Shown in pieces: positions 24,152 through 33,490 of a stretch of 64,000 nt of DNA. The stretch's first letter is position 1. Every line of letters begins with the position of its first letter. The notes under the pieces were generated by a model that was not told the DNA's origin, did not search any database, and worked only from the letters and a program-made list of their open reading frames with translations. The translations under genes and the position numbers were made by a program. Source of the DNA: Streptomyces sp. CB02009 (GTDB lineage: Bacteria; Actinomycetota; Actinomycetes; Streptomycetales; Streptomycetaceae); the NCBI RefSeq assembly GCF_001905825.1, contig NZ_LIVV01000005.1:782802-846801 (forward strand), in the 5' to 3' direction.

Positions 24152-25540
24152 ATGAGTACGGTCAACGGCGGCATCTCGTTCTGGTACGCGCAGGACGGCG
24201 CCCCCGATCCCCGCGAACCGCTCCCCGGCGACACCACCGCCGACGTCTGCATCGTCGGCGGCGGCTACACGGGCCTGTGGACCGCCTACTACCTCAAGAA
24301 GGCCGTCCCCTTCCTCAACATCACCGTCCTCGAAGCCAAGTTCTGCGGCTACGGCGCCTCCGGCCGCAACGGCGGCTGGCTCTACAACGGCATCGCCGGC
24401 CGCGACCGCTACGCCGGACTCCACGGCCACGAGGCCGCCGTCCGCCTCCAGCAGGCCATGAACGCCACCGTCACCGAGGTCCTCGACGTCTGCGAGACCG
24501 AGAAGATCGACGCCGACCAGCACCGCGGCGGCGTCCTCGAAGTTGCCCTCTCACCCGCCCAGCTGGCCCGCCTCAAGGAGTTCCACGCGGCCGAGATCGC
24601 CTTCGGCGAGACGGACCGGGAGCTCTACGGGGCCCGCGAGACCTCCGACCGCGTCCGCGTCACCGGAGCCGTCGGCTCCTCCTGGACCCCGCACGGCGCG
24701 CGCCTGCACCCGGTGAAACTGGTGAAGGGCCTCGCGGCGGCCGTCGAGGCGCTCGGCGTCACCGTCCACGAGTCCACCCCGGTCACCGAGATCAAGCCCA
24801 AGCACGCCGTCACCCCGTACGGCACCGTCCGCGCCCCGTACATCCTGCGCTGCACCGAGGGCTTCACGGCCTCCCTCGCGGGCCAGCGCCGCACCTGGCT
24901 GCCGATGAACTCCTCGATGATCGCCACCGAACCGCTCACCGACGCGCAGTGGGAGTCGATCGGCTGGGAGGGCCGCGAGACCCTCGGCGACATGGCGCAC
25001 GCCTACATGTACGCCCAGCGCACCGCCGACGGCCGCATCGCCCTGGGCGGCCGGGGAGTCCCGTACCGCTTCGGCTCGAAGACCGACAACGACGGCCGCA
25101 CCCAGCCGCAGACGATCGAGGCCCTCCGCGACATCCTGGTCCGCTTCTTCCCCCAGCTGGCGGGCGTACGGGTGGACCACGCCTGGTCCGGCGTCCTCGG
25201 CGTCCCGCGCGACTGGTGCGCCACGGTCACCCTGGACCGCTCGACGGGCCTGGGCTGGGCGGGCGGCTACGTCGGCTCGGGCGTCGCGACGGCGAACCTC
25301 GCGGCCCGCACCCTGCGCGACCTCATCCAGCAGGACTCGGGCCAGTCGGGCCCGACCGACCTCACGGCCCTCCCCTGGGTGAACCACAAGGTCCGCAAGT
25401 GGGAACCCGAGCCGCTGCGCTGGCTGGGTGTGCAGACGATGTACGCGGCGTTCCGGGGCGCGGACCGCCGCGAGACGACGGGCCACTCGGCGACGACGGA
25501 CCGGGTGGCGACGCTGGCGAACCGGCTGAGCGGGCGCTGA
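24152..25540 (+). CDS. FAD-dependent amine/D-amino-acid oxidase (DAO family)
   Basis: A 462-residue DAO-type flavoenzyme. The FAD motif is VCIVGGGYTGLWTAYYLKK near 30-48, with VLEAKFCGYGASGRNGGWLYNG following, the typical puuB/glycine-oxidase pattern. The C-terminal FAD contact is LGWAGGYVGSGVATANLAARTLRDL. The family oxidises primary or secondary amines or amino acids. RBS GAAGAGGG is 7 nt upstream of the ATG. It stands alone and is convergent with the nuclease/TerD fusion, with repeat-containing DNA between them. Confidence 0.88.
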   Translation: MSTVNGGISFWYAQDGAPDPREPLPGDTTADVCIVGGGYTGLWTAYYLKKAVPFLNITVLEAKFCGYGASGRNGGWLYNGIAGRDRYAGLHGHEAAVRLQQAMNATVTEVLDVCETEKIDADQHRGGVLEVALSPAQLARLKEFHAAEIAFGETDRELYGARETSDRVRVTGAVGSSWTPHGARLHPVKLVKGLAAAVEALGVTVHESTPVTEIKPKHAVTPYGTVRAPYILRCTEGFTASLAGQRRTWLPMNSSMIATEPLTDAQWESIGWEGRETLGDMAHAYMYAQRTADGRIALGGRGVPYRFGSKTDNDGRTQPQTIEALRDILVRFFPQLAGVRVDHAWSGVLGVPRDWCATVTLDRSTGLGWAGGYVGSGVATANLAARTLRDLIQQDSGQSGPTDLTALPWVNHKVRKWEPEPLRWLGVQTMYAAFRGADRRETTGHSATTDRVATLANRLSGR

Positions 25541-25551
25541 GAGCGGGGGAG

Positions 25552-25600
25552 GCGAAGGGGGCGCGGCCACCGCGAAGGGGCCCGGCGCCCCGCGAAGGGG
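25552..25600. repeat. Three copies of GCGAAGGGG at exact 20-nt spacing
   Basis: Copies start at 25552, 25572 and 25592. The intervening 11-mers are GC-rich variants of GCGCGGCC. The array fills the gap between two convergent genes. Confidence 0.85.
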
Positions 25601-25641
25601 CGCGGCCCCCGCACAGGGGGGTGCGGGCCACTCCCCCTCCC

Positions 25642-27753
25642 TCACTCCACGTCGATACCGAAGTCCCCGACGAGCTCCTCAAGGCCGCCCCCGTACCCCT
25701 TCCCACCGAGGACGAAGTCCCAGTCGTCGCCGGCGCGCCGCCGGAAGGAGCCGAGGACGAGCGCGGTCTCGCCGGGCCGGCCGTCGGAGACGACGAGCCG
25801 GTCGAGCTCGGCGCCGGAGTCGTCGCGCAGCCGGATGCCGGCGTCGGTGAACCCGCCGAGGTCGGCGTCCGGATTGACCTCGGGGTCGACGGCGGCGACG
25901 AGCACGAGCCGGTCGGCGGACGGCGGCAGGGCGTCGAAGCCGACCCGGACGGCGGCCCGGTCGCCGGGCGGTGCGGCGACCATGGCGACGGAACCGTCGG
26001 GCGTGGCAGGGTTGTTGAAGAAGACGAACCACTCGTCGCCCAGCACCCGCTGACCGGAGCAGACGAGCGCGCAGACGTCGAGGGCGGCGGACCCGGCCCA
26101 GTCCATCCCGAGGAGGTTGAAGTCGGCGTCGGCCTCGGCGGTGGGGGCGGCGGGTGCGACCGGCGCGACGGGTGACGCGGGCGACGACGCGGGGGCCGTC
26201 CCGGGCCCCAACCGCCCGCGGAGCCCGTGCTGGTGCAGCAGGTCGACGAGCTCGATCCCGGAGATCAGGGTCAGCGGCTTGCCGTTGGCGAAGGTGTAGG
26301 AGCCGGGCCCGAACCCGGACGTGGTGACGAGGACGCCCTTGTTGGCGCCGGCGCTCTGCACGGTGCCGAAGAGATCGCGTACGGCGGAGGGCGGGACGGT
26401 GTTCCGGTACCGCTTCACCTGGACCAGGATGGAACCGCCGCTGATGGGGTCGGGGTCGAGGGCCTCGACGTCGACGCCGCCGTCGTTGGACCGCTGGGTG
26501 GTGACGGCCTGCAGGCCCCGGGCGCGGAAGAGCTGGGCGACGAGCCCCTCGAAGGCGATGGGGTCCATGGCGAGCAGATCGGGCTCGTCGCCGTCCCCCT
26601 GCACGACGACCTCGGCCCCGACCTGTTCGGGGGTGCCGAGGGGGGCGACGGCGACGCGTTCGTCGGGCTTGGCGGAGAGCCGCCCGCCGAGGGCGCCGGT
26701 CACGCACTCCACGGCGCCCACGAACTCCAGGTTGAGCCGCTCGAAGACGTCCCGGCCGACGGCGGCCGAGGCGACGCACACCCGCCCGGCGAGCCCGGTG
26801 GCGGGATCGACGCCGCCGACGTACCCGTTGAGGGTGACGGCCTCCAGGGCGCCGGAGCGATCGGCGCGGAAGAGCTCGTGCAGGGCGAGGAGAACGCTCT
26901 GGGCGAGCACGTCGCGATAGAGGGCCCGCCGCTGGGTGACGGGCCGGGGGACGTCCTTCTCCTGATCGGTGCTGGGCAGGTACTTGACGCCCTTGGCCTC
27001 GGGGACGACGTCGTACCCGGGCAGGTCCCAGTCGAGGACGAGCCGGCGCCGGGCGGGCTCGTAGGCGGCGGACACCTCGCGGGGGAAGCCCTCGGGCCAG
27101 GCGGTGGAGGCGAAGAGCACGGCGGAGAAGAACTCGACGACGGTCTCGGGGTCCCCGCCGCCGAGGGCGGCCTCGGTCCCGGCGACCCCGCGGTTGTGCG
27201 CGCGGATCTCGGCGAGCCGCTCGGCGGCCCATGTGTCGTACGCCTGCCGGTAGGCGGCGAGTTGCTCGACGCGCCGGGCCTCGGCGGCCTGGGCGGCGTA
27301 CCAGTCCCGCTCGAACCGGGCACGCGCGTCCCGCTCGGCCTGGGCCCGCCCCGAGGCGGTCCAGGCGGCCTCGGGCTGGTAGAACCGCTGGTCGGGCATG
27401 GGTACGGGCTGCCCGAGCGGCCCGGGCGAGAACGGCTCGATGTCCTCGGCCCGCCGCAGCGTGTCGACGCTGAAGGCGGGCGCCCGGCACCCGGCGGCCA
27501 GCAGCCCTTCGAGCTCCTGCACGCGCGCGTCCAACTCCTGGGTCCGCCGCAGGGCATCGGCCTCGCGCTGCTGCCGGTAGGCGGCCTTCTGCTCCCGCTG
27601 CATCCGGGCGACGTCCCGCTCGTACGCCCGCTGCACCCGCTCGGCGTCCCGCTGCTGCCGCAGCACGGCCTGGTGCTGCCCCTCCCGCTGCCGCTGCGCC
27701 ACCCGCTGCTGCTCGGCCCACACCCCGATCAGCCCCCCGGAACGCCGCCCCAT
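25642..27753 (-). CDS. Mrr-type restriction endonuclease domain fused to a TerD-like domain
   Basis: A 703-residue multi-domain protein. Residues about 10-110 are a long charged coiled coil rich in Gln/Arg (QREGQHQAVLRQQRDAERV). About 150-390 is a variable middle segment. About 396-510 is an Mrr-like PD-(D/E)xK nuclease: FEGLVAQLFRARGLQAV, Asp in DGGVDVEA near 426 and QVKRY near 443, then the SAGANKGVLVTTSGF segment. About 530-703 is a TerD-like beta-sandwich (NLLGMDWAGSAALDV, WFVFFNNPATPDGSV, ending GGGLEELVGDFGIDVE). Canonical TerD calcium residues (NRTGEGGGDDE in the 11-kb paralogue) are missing here. ATG 27753 is preceded by GGGAGGGG. It may act on DNA during envelope or phage stress, which is inference. 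Confidence 0.85.
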   Translation of the reverse strand: MGRRSGGLIGVWAEQQRVAQRQREGQHQAVLRQQRDAERVQRAYERDVARMQREQKAAYRQQREADALRRTQELDARVQELEGLLAAGCRAPAFSVDTLRRAEDIEPFSPGPLGQPVPMPDQRFYQPEAAWTASGRAQAERDARARFERDWYAAQAAEARRVEQLAAYRQAYDTWAAERLAEIRAHNRGVAGTEAALGGGDPETVVEFFSAVLFASTAWPEGFPREVSAAYEPARRRLVLDWDLPGYDVVPEAKGVKYLPSTDQEKDVPRPVTQRRALYRDVLAQSVLLALHELFRADRSGALEAVTLNGYVGGVDPATGLAGRVCVASAAVGRDVFERLNLEFVGAVECVTGALGGRLSAKPDERVAVAPLGTPEQVGAEVVVQGDGDEPDLLAMDPIAFEGLVAQLFRARGLQAVTTQRSNDGGVDVEALDPDPISGGSILVQVKRYRNTVPPSAVRDLFGTVQSAGANKGVLVTTSGFGPGSYTFANGKPLTLISGIELVDLLHQHGLRGRLGPGTAPASSPASPVAPVAPAAPTAEADADFNLLGMDWAGSAALDVCALVCSGQRVLGDEWFVFFNNPATPDGSVAMVAAPPGDRAAVRVGFDALPPSADRLVLVAAVDPEVNPDADLGGFTDAGIRLRDDSGAELDRLVVSDGRPGETALVLGSFRRRAGDDWDFVLGGKGYGGGLEELVGDFGIDVE

Positions 27754-28040
27754 CAGCCCCACCCCTCCCGCAGAACACCCCATGCCACCAGTACGCCCCC
27801 GTAACGACCAAGTGTCCCGGACCACCCGCCCAAGCAACACACGAACACACAACAGGCCCACCGAAGGCACCTCTTGAGACGGACCATGCCACCACTCTGC
27901 GCACACACCCGATCACAGCCCGCTAGTATCGCGACGTCGCCGACACGGCCGACGCAGCCGCCGGAGCCGACGCAGCGGCCGAGCGGCGAACAGATCGACA
28001 CACGCGACAACTGAACGACGGACCGAGAAGGGGCACCCCC

Positions 28041-28334
28041 ATGGCCATCATCGTCACGTTCGACCTGCCAGGCGCCGGACAGGAGCTCTACGACACGGTC
28101 ATCGACCGCGTGACCGACGGACGGGGCTTCACCCGGTTCGCGGACGTGCGGGACCCGGGCCTCATCTCGCACGCGGCGGGACCGGTCGACGGAGGGTTCC
28201 GCGTCACGGAGGTCTGGGAGAGCGCGGAGGCCCTCGAGGCCCACGCGAAGACCTTCGGCCCGATCCTGGCGGACCTCGGCCACGCCGACATCCAGCCCAC
28301 GATCATCCCGGCACACAACGTCGTGGTGCGGTAG
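28041..28334 (+). CDS. Small ABM-like (dimeric alpha/beta barrel) protein
   Basis: A 97-residue protein resembling antibiotic-biosynthesis-monooxygenase-fold proteins: strand AIIVTFDLPG, helix QELYDTVIDRVTDG, strand HAAGPVDGGFRVTEVWESAEALEAHAKTF, and closing strand PTIIPAHNVVVR. Such proteins are often cofactor-free oxygenases or simple binding modules; no active-site residue can be assigned. RBS GAAGGGG stands 9 nt upstream. A strong terminator follows 8 nt after the stop, so it is monocistronic. Confidence 0.75.
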   Translation: MAIIVTFDLPGAGQELYDTVIDRVTDGRGFTRFADVRDPGLISHAAGPVDGGFRVTEVWESAEALEAHAKTFGPILADLGHADIQPTIIPAHNVVVR

Positions 28335-28341
28335 GGGAAAG

Positions 28342-28365
28342 CCCCCGGCCGGAACAGGCCGGGGG
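28342..28365 (+). terminator. Terminator after the ABM-like gene
   Basis: Perfect 9-bp stem CCCCCGGCC/GGCCGGGGG with loop GGAACA, followed by TCTCTCC. Confidence 0.85.
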
Positions 28366-28440
28366 TCTCTCCTCCCCCGGCCCGAAGCACAACGCCTAGG
28401 ATCCGCTCCCGACAGCGCAGACCGGCATGAGGGGACACGC

Positions 28441-28857
28441 GTGGACCGCACGACGTACATCCGGTTCCAGGGAAGGTTGAGGCATCCGCGAGGACACTTC
28501 CCCGGCGTCTTCGTGCTCGCGAACGAACTCGCGGCACAGGGCAGGCTGACCGAGGAGCAGTACCGGTTCTGGAGGTCCAACAACGACTGGTACGACGCGA
28601 ACTACACGAACCCGACGCACGTCGACCCGGACGTGTACGACCCCGAGGTGCATCCAGGGGCCGTGGCCTGGTTCAAGTCAACCGCCGTCGATCTGATCGC
28701 ACGCGTCGACGGCTACGTACGCCTCCTCGCCGCGCACGGCGTGGAGTGCCACCGCCTGGAGTCCTCGAACCCGGGCAGGATCATCTACGAGGACGAGAAC
28801 CAGATCGTCGTCGCGGCCCCACGAGAACCGAACGGCCCGCACACGAACGCCGATTGA
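28441..28857 (+). CDS. Hypothetical protein, 138 residues
   Basis: Not a family I can name. It is soluble and rich in Tyr, Asn and His: YIRFQGRLRHPRGHFPGVFVLANELAAQGRLTEEQ reads as a two-helix segment. NDWYDANYTNPTHVDPDVYDPEVHPGAVAWFKSTAVDLIARVDGYVRLLAAHGVEC leads to a short strand region ending RIIYEDENQIVVAAPRE. No signal or membrane helix. GTG 28441 has GAGGGG 7 nt upstream. The coding pattern is good, and the gene sits between two transcriptional stops, hence alone. Confidence 0.75.
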   Translation: MDRTTYIRFQGRLRHPRGHFPGVFVLANELAAQGRLTEEQYRFWRSNNDWYDANYTNPTHVDPDVYDPEVHPGAVAWFKSTAVDLIARVDGYVRLLAAHGVECHRLESSNPGRIIYEDENQIVVAAPREPNGPHTNAD

Positions 28858-28990
28858 CCGGCACCCACGCACCCACCCGCGCCGGGCCGAGCGGCACGAT
28901 CACAAGGCCGTCGTCGTACAACCATGCGACTACTCAAGGGTCTTATTCATGAGGCGCATGGTGTGCCTGATGACTTGAGGAGGATCGCCC

Positions 28991-31201
28991 GTGCCTCTGG
29001 CCCGTTCGACGCGACGGCGGCTCACCGGCGCCGTCACCACCGTTCTCGCCGTCACACTCGGGGCGACGTCGGCCGCTCCCGCGCACGCCGCTCCGGCCGC
29101 GGGCCGACTGCTCGCGGCGGACGCGAAGACGACCGCGGACCCGATCGCGACCGCGGACCCGATCGGGTATCCGGGGGGCAGCAGGCTCGTCGGGGCCGGT
29201 GTGACCGGCTTCCTGACGACCTCCAACACCGCCGTCACGACCTTCCGACGCTACTCGGACGGCTCCGGGCAGGCGTACGACGGCGCCGTCTACCTGCGAT
29301 CGACGCCGACGACCGACTTCCTGGTCTTCAGGGACGGGCGCAAGATCACCCAGCGGAACCTGACGACGTCCGGTTCCCTCGAGATCCCCGTCGGCTCCCT
29401 CCCGGGGGACGCCAAGTGGGCGGGCGCGGCCAGTGACGCCGTCTTCACCACCATCGTCACCGACGCCGGCACGGTGCTCCGCAAGCACGTCGACGAGACC
29501 GCCGAGGTGACGGTCACGGGCCTTCCCGCCGACGCGGTTTCCGTCATGGTCACACCCGCGACGCCCTCCCACGCCAAGGTCACCTTCATACGGAGTGGCC
29601 TGGGCGGCTGGGGCCTCCTCGACCTCGCCACCGGCGTCCTCACTCTCGCCACCCCCGGGATGGGCGCACAGGCGGTCTCCTCGACCCACATCGCCTGGAC
29701 CAGCGCTTCAGCGACGGACCGGGGACCCCGGGTCTTCGCCGCGGACCGGGCCACCGGCACCGTGCAGGAGGCCCCGGTGCCCCCGGTGCCGTCACTCGGC
29801 AACCTCCAGGTGGGCTTGGTCGGCGACTGGGTCCTGTACGGACAGAAGGGCGGCATGAGCTTCGCCCAGCCCAGCGCCCACCACGCCATCACCGCCTACA
29901 ACCTCACCACCAGGACGATGGTGAAGGTGCTCGACCACGCCTACGAGTTCACGTCCGCACCCGACGGCAGCCTGTACGCGCGCGGCGGCGTTGTCGGCCG
30001 GGGCGAGGGCATGTACCGGATCGCGGCCACGGGCGGCGACAGCCTGAAGGCCGAGCTGATCGCGGCGACCGGCAGGCCCACCGAGGTCGTCGCCACGGCT
30101 TCCACCGTGCCCCCGGCGGTCCTCGACCTCGACCGGGTCAACGGGTTCGTCTTCAGGTGGACGCTCTCCCGTGACGTGTGGAGCCCGAAGATCACCATCC
30201 GCCATGTGCGGACCGGAAAGACCCAGGTGCTGACCTCTCCGGACCTCTCCACCAGTGCACCGGCGGTCAGCTGGGTCGACAACAACTGGGACGAGAGCGT
30301 CCCCAACGGCGACTACACCTGGGAGATGACCGGCGAGCCGGTCAACGGCATCGGCCCGGCCGTCACCGCCAAGGGCGCGTTCAAGGTCGTGCGCAAGGCG
30401 CAGCCGCACGACTTCAACGACAACGGCAGCCCCGACATGCTCAGCCGGGACTCTGCCGGCCGACTGTGGCGAACGGATCTGTTCTACCGCCCGATCGACG
30501 AGCGGCGCGGCATCAACGAGGCCGGGCCCCGGACCCTTCTCGGTTCGGGCTGGGGCGTCTACGACCGGATCGAGGCCGCGGGCAACCTGGGCGGTACGCC
30601 GGTCGGCGACCTCCTGGCCCGCGACACGTCCGGTGTGCTCTGGCTGTACCAGGGCACGGGCACCGGCAACTTCGCCACCCGGGTCCAGGTCGGCGGGGGT
30701 TGGCAGGCCTACGACAAGATCACGTCCGGCAGCGACCTGACCGGCGACGGCCGCGTGGACGCGCTCGCCACCGACAGGTCCGGCGTGCTCTGGCTCTACC
30801 CCGGCACCGGCAACGCCACGAAGCCGTTCCTCACCCGCAAGAAGGTCGGTGCCGGCTGGGGGATCTACAACGACATCACCGCAGTCGCCGACATCGCGGG
30901 CGGCTCCGCCGGAGACCTCGTCGCCCGCGACAAGGACGGTGTCCTCTGGCTCTACCTGGGCAAGGGCGACGGCACGTTCGCACCCCGCACGAAGATCGGC
31001 GGCGGCTGGAACGCGTTCCGTCCACTGATCGCGGCCGGCGACGCGGACGGAGACGGGCGCCCCGATCTCATGGGCCTCGGGGCGGCCTACGAGACACCGA
31101 AGCTGTACAAGAGCACGGGCGACTGGAAGGCCCCCTTCCGGAGCGGCGAGATCATGAACCTGGACCAGGTCGGCGCGATCACGGCAGACCCCGTGTTCTG
31201 A
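28991..31201 (+). CDS. Secreted FG-GAP/VCBS-repeat protein
   Basis: A 736-residue exported protein. Residues 1-37 are a signal peptide (LTGAVTTVLAVTLGATSAAPAHAAPAAG). About 50-390 is a beta-propeller-like region without recognised catalytic residues (LGNLQVGLVGDWVLYGQKGG). About 390-465 has an Ig-like stretch with WVDNNWDESVPNGDYTWEMTG. About 470-736 contains five FG-GAP type repeats with the pattern DxNxDGxxDxxxxxxxGxLW: DFNDNGSPDMLSRDSAGRLW, LLARDTSGVLWLY, LTGDGRVDALATDRSGVLWLY, LVARDKDGVLWLYLG and DADGDGRPDLMG. These bind calcium and adhere to glycans or proteins. GAGGAG lies 9 nt upstream of the GTG. Confidence 0.85.
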   Translation: MPLARSTRRRLTGAVTTVLAVTLGATSAAPAHAAPAAGRLLAADAKTTADPIATADPIGYPGGSRLVGAGVTGFLTTSNTAVTTFRRYSDGSGQAYDGAVYLRSTPTTDFLVFRDGRKITQRNLTTSGSLEIPVGSLPGDAKWAGAASDAVFTTIVTDAGTVLRKHVDETAEVTVTGLPADAVSVMVTPATPSHAKVTFIRSGLGGWGLLDLATGVLTLATPGMGAQAVSSTHIAWTSASATDRGPRVFAADRATGTVQEAPVPPVPSLGNLQVGLVGDWVLYGQKGGMSFAQPSAHHAITAYNLTTRTMVKVLDHAYEFTSAPDGSLYARGGVVGRGEGMYRIAATGGDSLKAELIAATGRPTEVVATASTVPPAVLDLDRVNGFVFRWTLSRDVWSPKITIRHVRTGKTQVLTSPDLSTSAPAVSWVDNNWDESVPNGDYTWEMTGEPVNGIGPAVTAKGAFKVVRKAQPHDFNDNGSPDMLSRDSAGRLWRTDLFYRPIDERRGINEAGPRTLLGSGWGVYDRIEAAGNLGGTPVGDLLARDTSGVLWLYQGTGTGNFATRVQVGGGWQAYDKITSGSDLTGDGRVDALATDRSGVLWLYPGTGNATKPFLTRKKVGAGWGIYNDITAVADIAGGSAGDLVARDKDGVLWLYLGKGDGTFAPRTKIGGGWNAFRPLIAAGDADGDGRPDLMGLGAAYETPKLYKSTGDWKAPFRSGEIMNLDQVGAITADPVF

Positions 31202-31317
31202 CCCCGCCAACCCAAGCCGTCAGGCGTACGGAAGGCGGCCGGGCTGGAACAGGGCGTCAGACAGGAGCTCAGGCCCGGCCACCCCTGACGGCTTTCGCTG
31301 ATGTCACCCGTAGATGC

Positions 31318-31353
31318 CGAAGACCCCCAACCAAGATCGGTTGGGGGCCTTCG
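31318..31353. terminator. Bidirectional terminator between the FG-GAP gene and tRNA-Thr
   Basis: A 15-bp stem with one mismatch (CGAAGACCCCCAACC against GGTTGGGGGCCTTCG) and loop AAGATC. It lies beyond the tRNA 3' end on the minus strand and downstream of the FG-GAP gene on the plus strand. Confidence 0.8.
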
Positions 31354-31364
31354 ACGTTCCTGCC

Positions 31365-31441
31365 TGGAGCCCCCTGTCGGGTTCGAACCGACGACCCCCG
31401 CTTTACAAGAGCGGTGCTCTGGCCAGCTGAGCTAAGGAGGC
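31365..31441 (-). tRNA. tRNA-Thr (anticodon UGU)
   Basis: Reading the minus strand, the acceptor 5' strand GCCTCCT pairs with AGGGGGC. The anticodon arm is CCGCT-CTTGTAA-AGCGG, anticodon TGT. The T arm contains GGTTCGAACC. The encoded 3' end TCCA places CCA at 31367-31365. The mature body is 74 nt plus CCA. UGU reads ACA threonine codons, which are rare in this GC-rich genome. No integrase or att duplication is visible beside it. Confidence 0.93.
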
Positions 31442-31550
31442 AGCGAGTGCAGTGTAACCAACCTCGTCCCCGCGACGGTCGGAAATCTCACCCCGGGTGG
31501 AGTGCTGACAGATGCCGCGGCGCCAGGTAGCGTCACGTGCAGTTCACCCA

Positions 31551-31566
31551 GGTGGACTAGACCTCA
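31551..31566. promoter_or_regulatory. Candidate DasR site upstream of msiK
   Basis: GGTGGACTAGACCTCA lies 58 nt upstream of the msiK start. Its inner 13 bases (GTGGACTAGACCT) are identical to dre 2 in front of nagK. Match to the dre consensus is 10 of 16. Confidence 0.65.
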
Positions 31567-31623
31567 ATCCTTCCTTTACTCGGATCGTCCGGCACGTTCC
31601 TGCCGGTGAAGGGACACATCACC

Positions 31624-32721
<1,098 letters not shown>

Positions 32722-32755
32722 CCCTCGGCAGCCGGCACCCGCCCAAGCCGACCGC

Positions 32756-32788
32756 ACGACCCCGTATCTCTTGCAGATGCGGGGTCGT
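32756..32788 (+). terminator. Terminator after msiK
   Basis: A 14-bp stem (ACGACCCCGTATCT with AGATGCGGGGTCGT, one G.T pair), loop CTTGC, followed by TCGTCTTG. Confidence 0.85.
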
Positions 32789-32973
32789 TCGTCTTGATGG
32801 CGGCCCGCTCGACGGACGAGGACACCTACGGGGGGTTTACCGGGAAAACCCCGGCATTCCCGGCCCGCCCCCACCCCTCGCGTCAACACGGAATTCGAAA
32901 AGCCACTTCGAACCATCCCCCGCGAGAGTGACTAAATGTCGCCATATCACTACCGGCCGCTACGCTCGCCTGC

Positions 32974-33384
32974 GTGACGCCTACTGCCCGCCGAATCGGC
33001 CGCTCTCTCGCCCTCGTCCTGCCCGTCGTCCTGGTGCTCTCGGGAACGCTCGCGGTGTCCGCCGTGCCGTGGGCCGGCGAGGACGCCGGGACCCAGCTGA
33101 CGGCGTCCTCCTCCGAGGTCTCCGTCCGGGCCAAGTCCCGTGCCCCGCAGGACGTTCTGCGCGACCAGCTCCTCGCCGAGCTCCAGGAGAAGGACCCCGG
33201 GGTCGCCCTCACCCACCTCCAGCGCGAGGTGGAGAACCGGCCCTCCCTCGCCAAGCACTGCATGTCCATCGCCCGCTCCCTCGGCCGCGCCGCCGTCGAG
33301 CAGTACGGCCCCTCCCGCGCCCAGGGCTTCTCGCGGCCGGTCTGCGACACCTCGTACGCGACCGGCGTGATGCGCGCGAGCTGA
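32974..33384 (+). CDS. Small exported hypothetical protein
   Basis: A 136-residue protein with a clear signal (RSLALVLPVVLVLSGTLAVSAVPWA) and a predicted mature part of about 105 residues. The mature sequence is helical: DVLRDQLLAELQEKDPGVALTHLQREVENRPSLAKHCMSIARSLGRAAVEQYG. It contains two Cys residues (KHC and PVCDTSYATGV), which could form one disulfide. Function unknown; the family appears confined to actinobacteria as far as I can tell. The stop region is embedded in a dispersed three-copy repeat TGAGCGACGACGC. Confidence 0.75.
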   Translation: MTPTARRIGRSLALVLPVVLVLSGTLAVSAVPWAGEDAGTQLTASSSEVSVRAKSRAPQDVLRDQLLAELQEKDPGVALTHLQREVENRPSLAKHCMSIARSLGRAAVEQYGPSRAQGFSRPVCDTSYATGVMRAS

Positions 33385-33433
33385 GCGACGACGCAGAGCA
33401 GAGACTCGGAGCGACGACGCTGAGCCACGACGC
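33382..33433. repeat. Three copies of a GAGCGACGACGC element starting at a stop codon
   Basis: Copies at 33382-33394 (TGAGCGACGACGC, its TGA being the stop codon), 33409-33420 and 33421-33433 (TGAGCCACGACGC). Confidence 0.8.
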
Positions 33434-33490
33434 GCGTCCGGCCGTCGGGCGTCCGGCCGCCGGACGTACGGGACGCCTATCGTTCCCCGT

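Noticed and set aside
16512..28857. Secondary-metabolite gene cluster suggested by several flavoenzymes and a resistance-type kinase
   Set aside because: No synthase, carrier protein or dedicated transporter; the genes are on mixed strands with individual promoters and terminators.
31365..31441. tRNA-Thr as an att site for an integrated element
   Set aside because: No integrase, excisionase or duplicated tRNA 3' end nearby.
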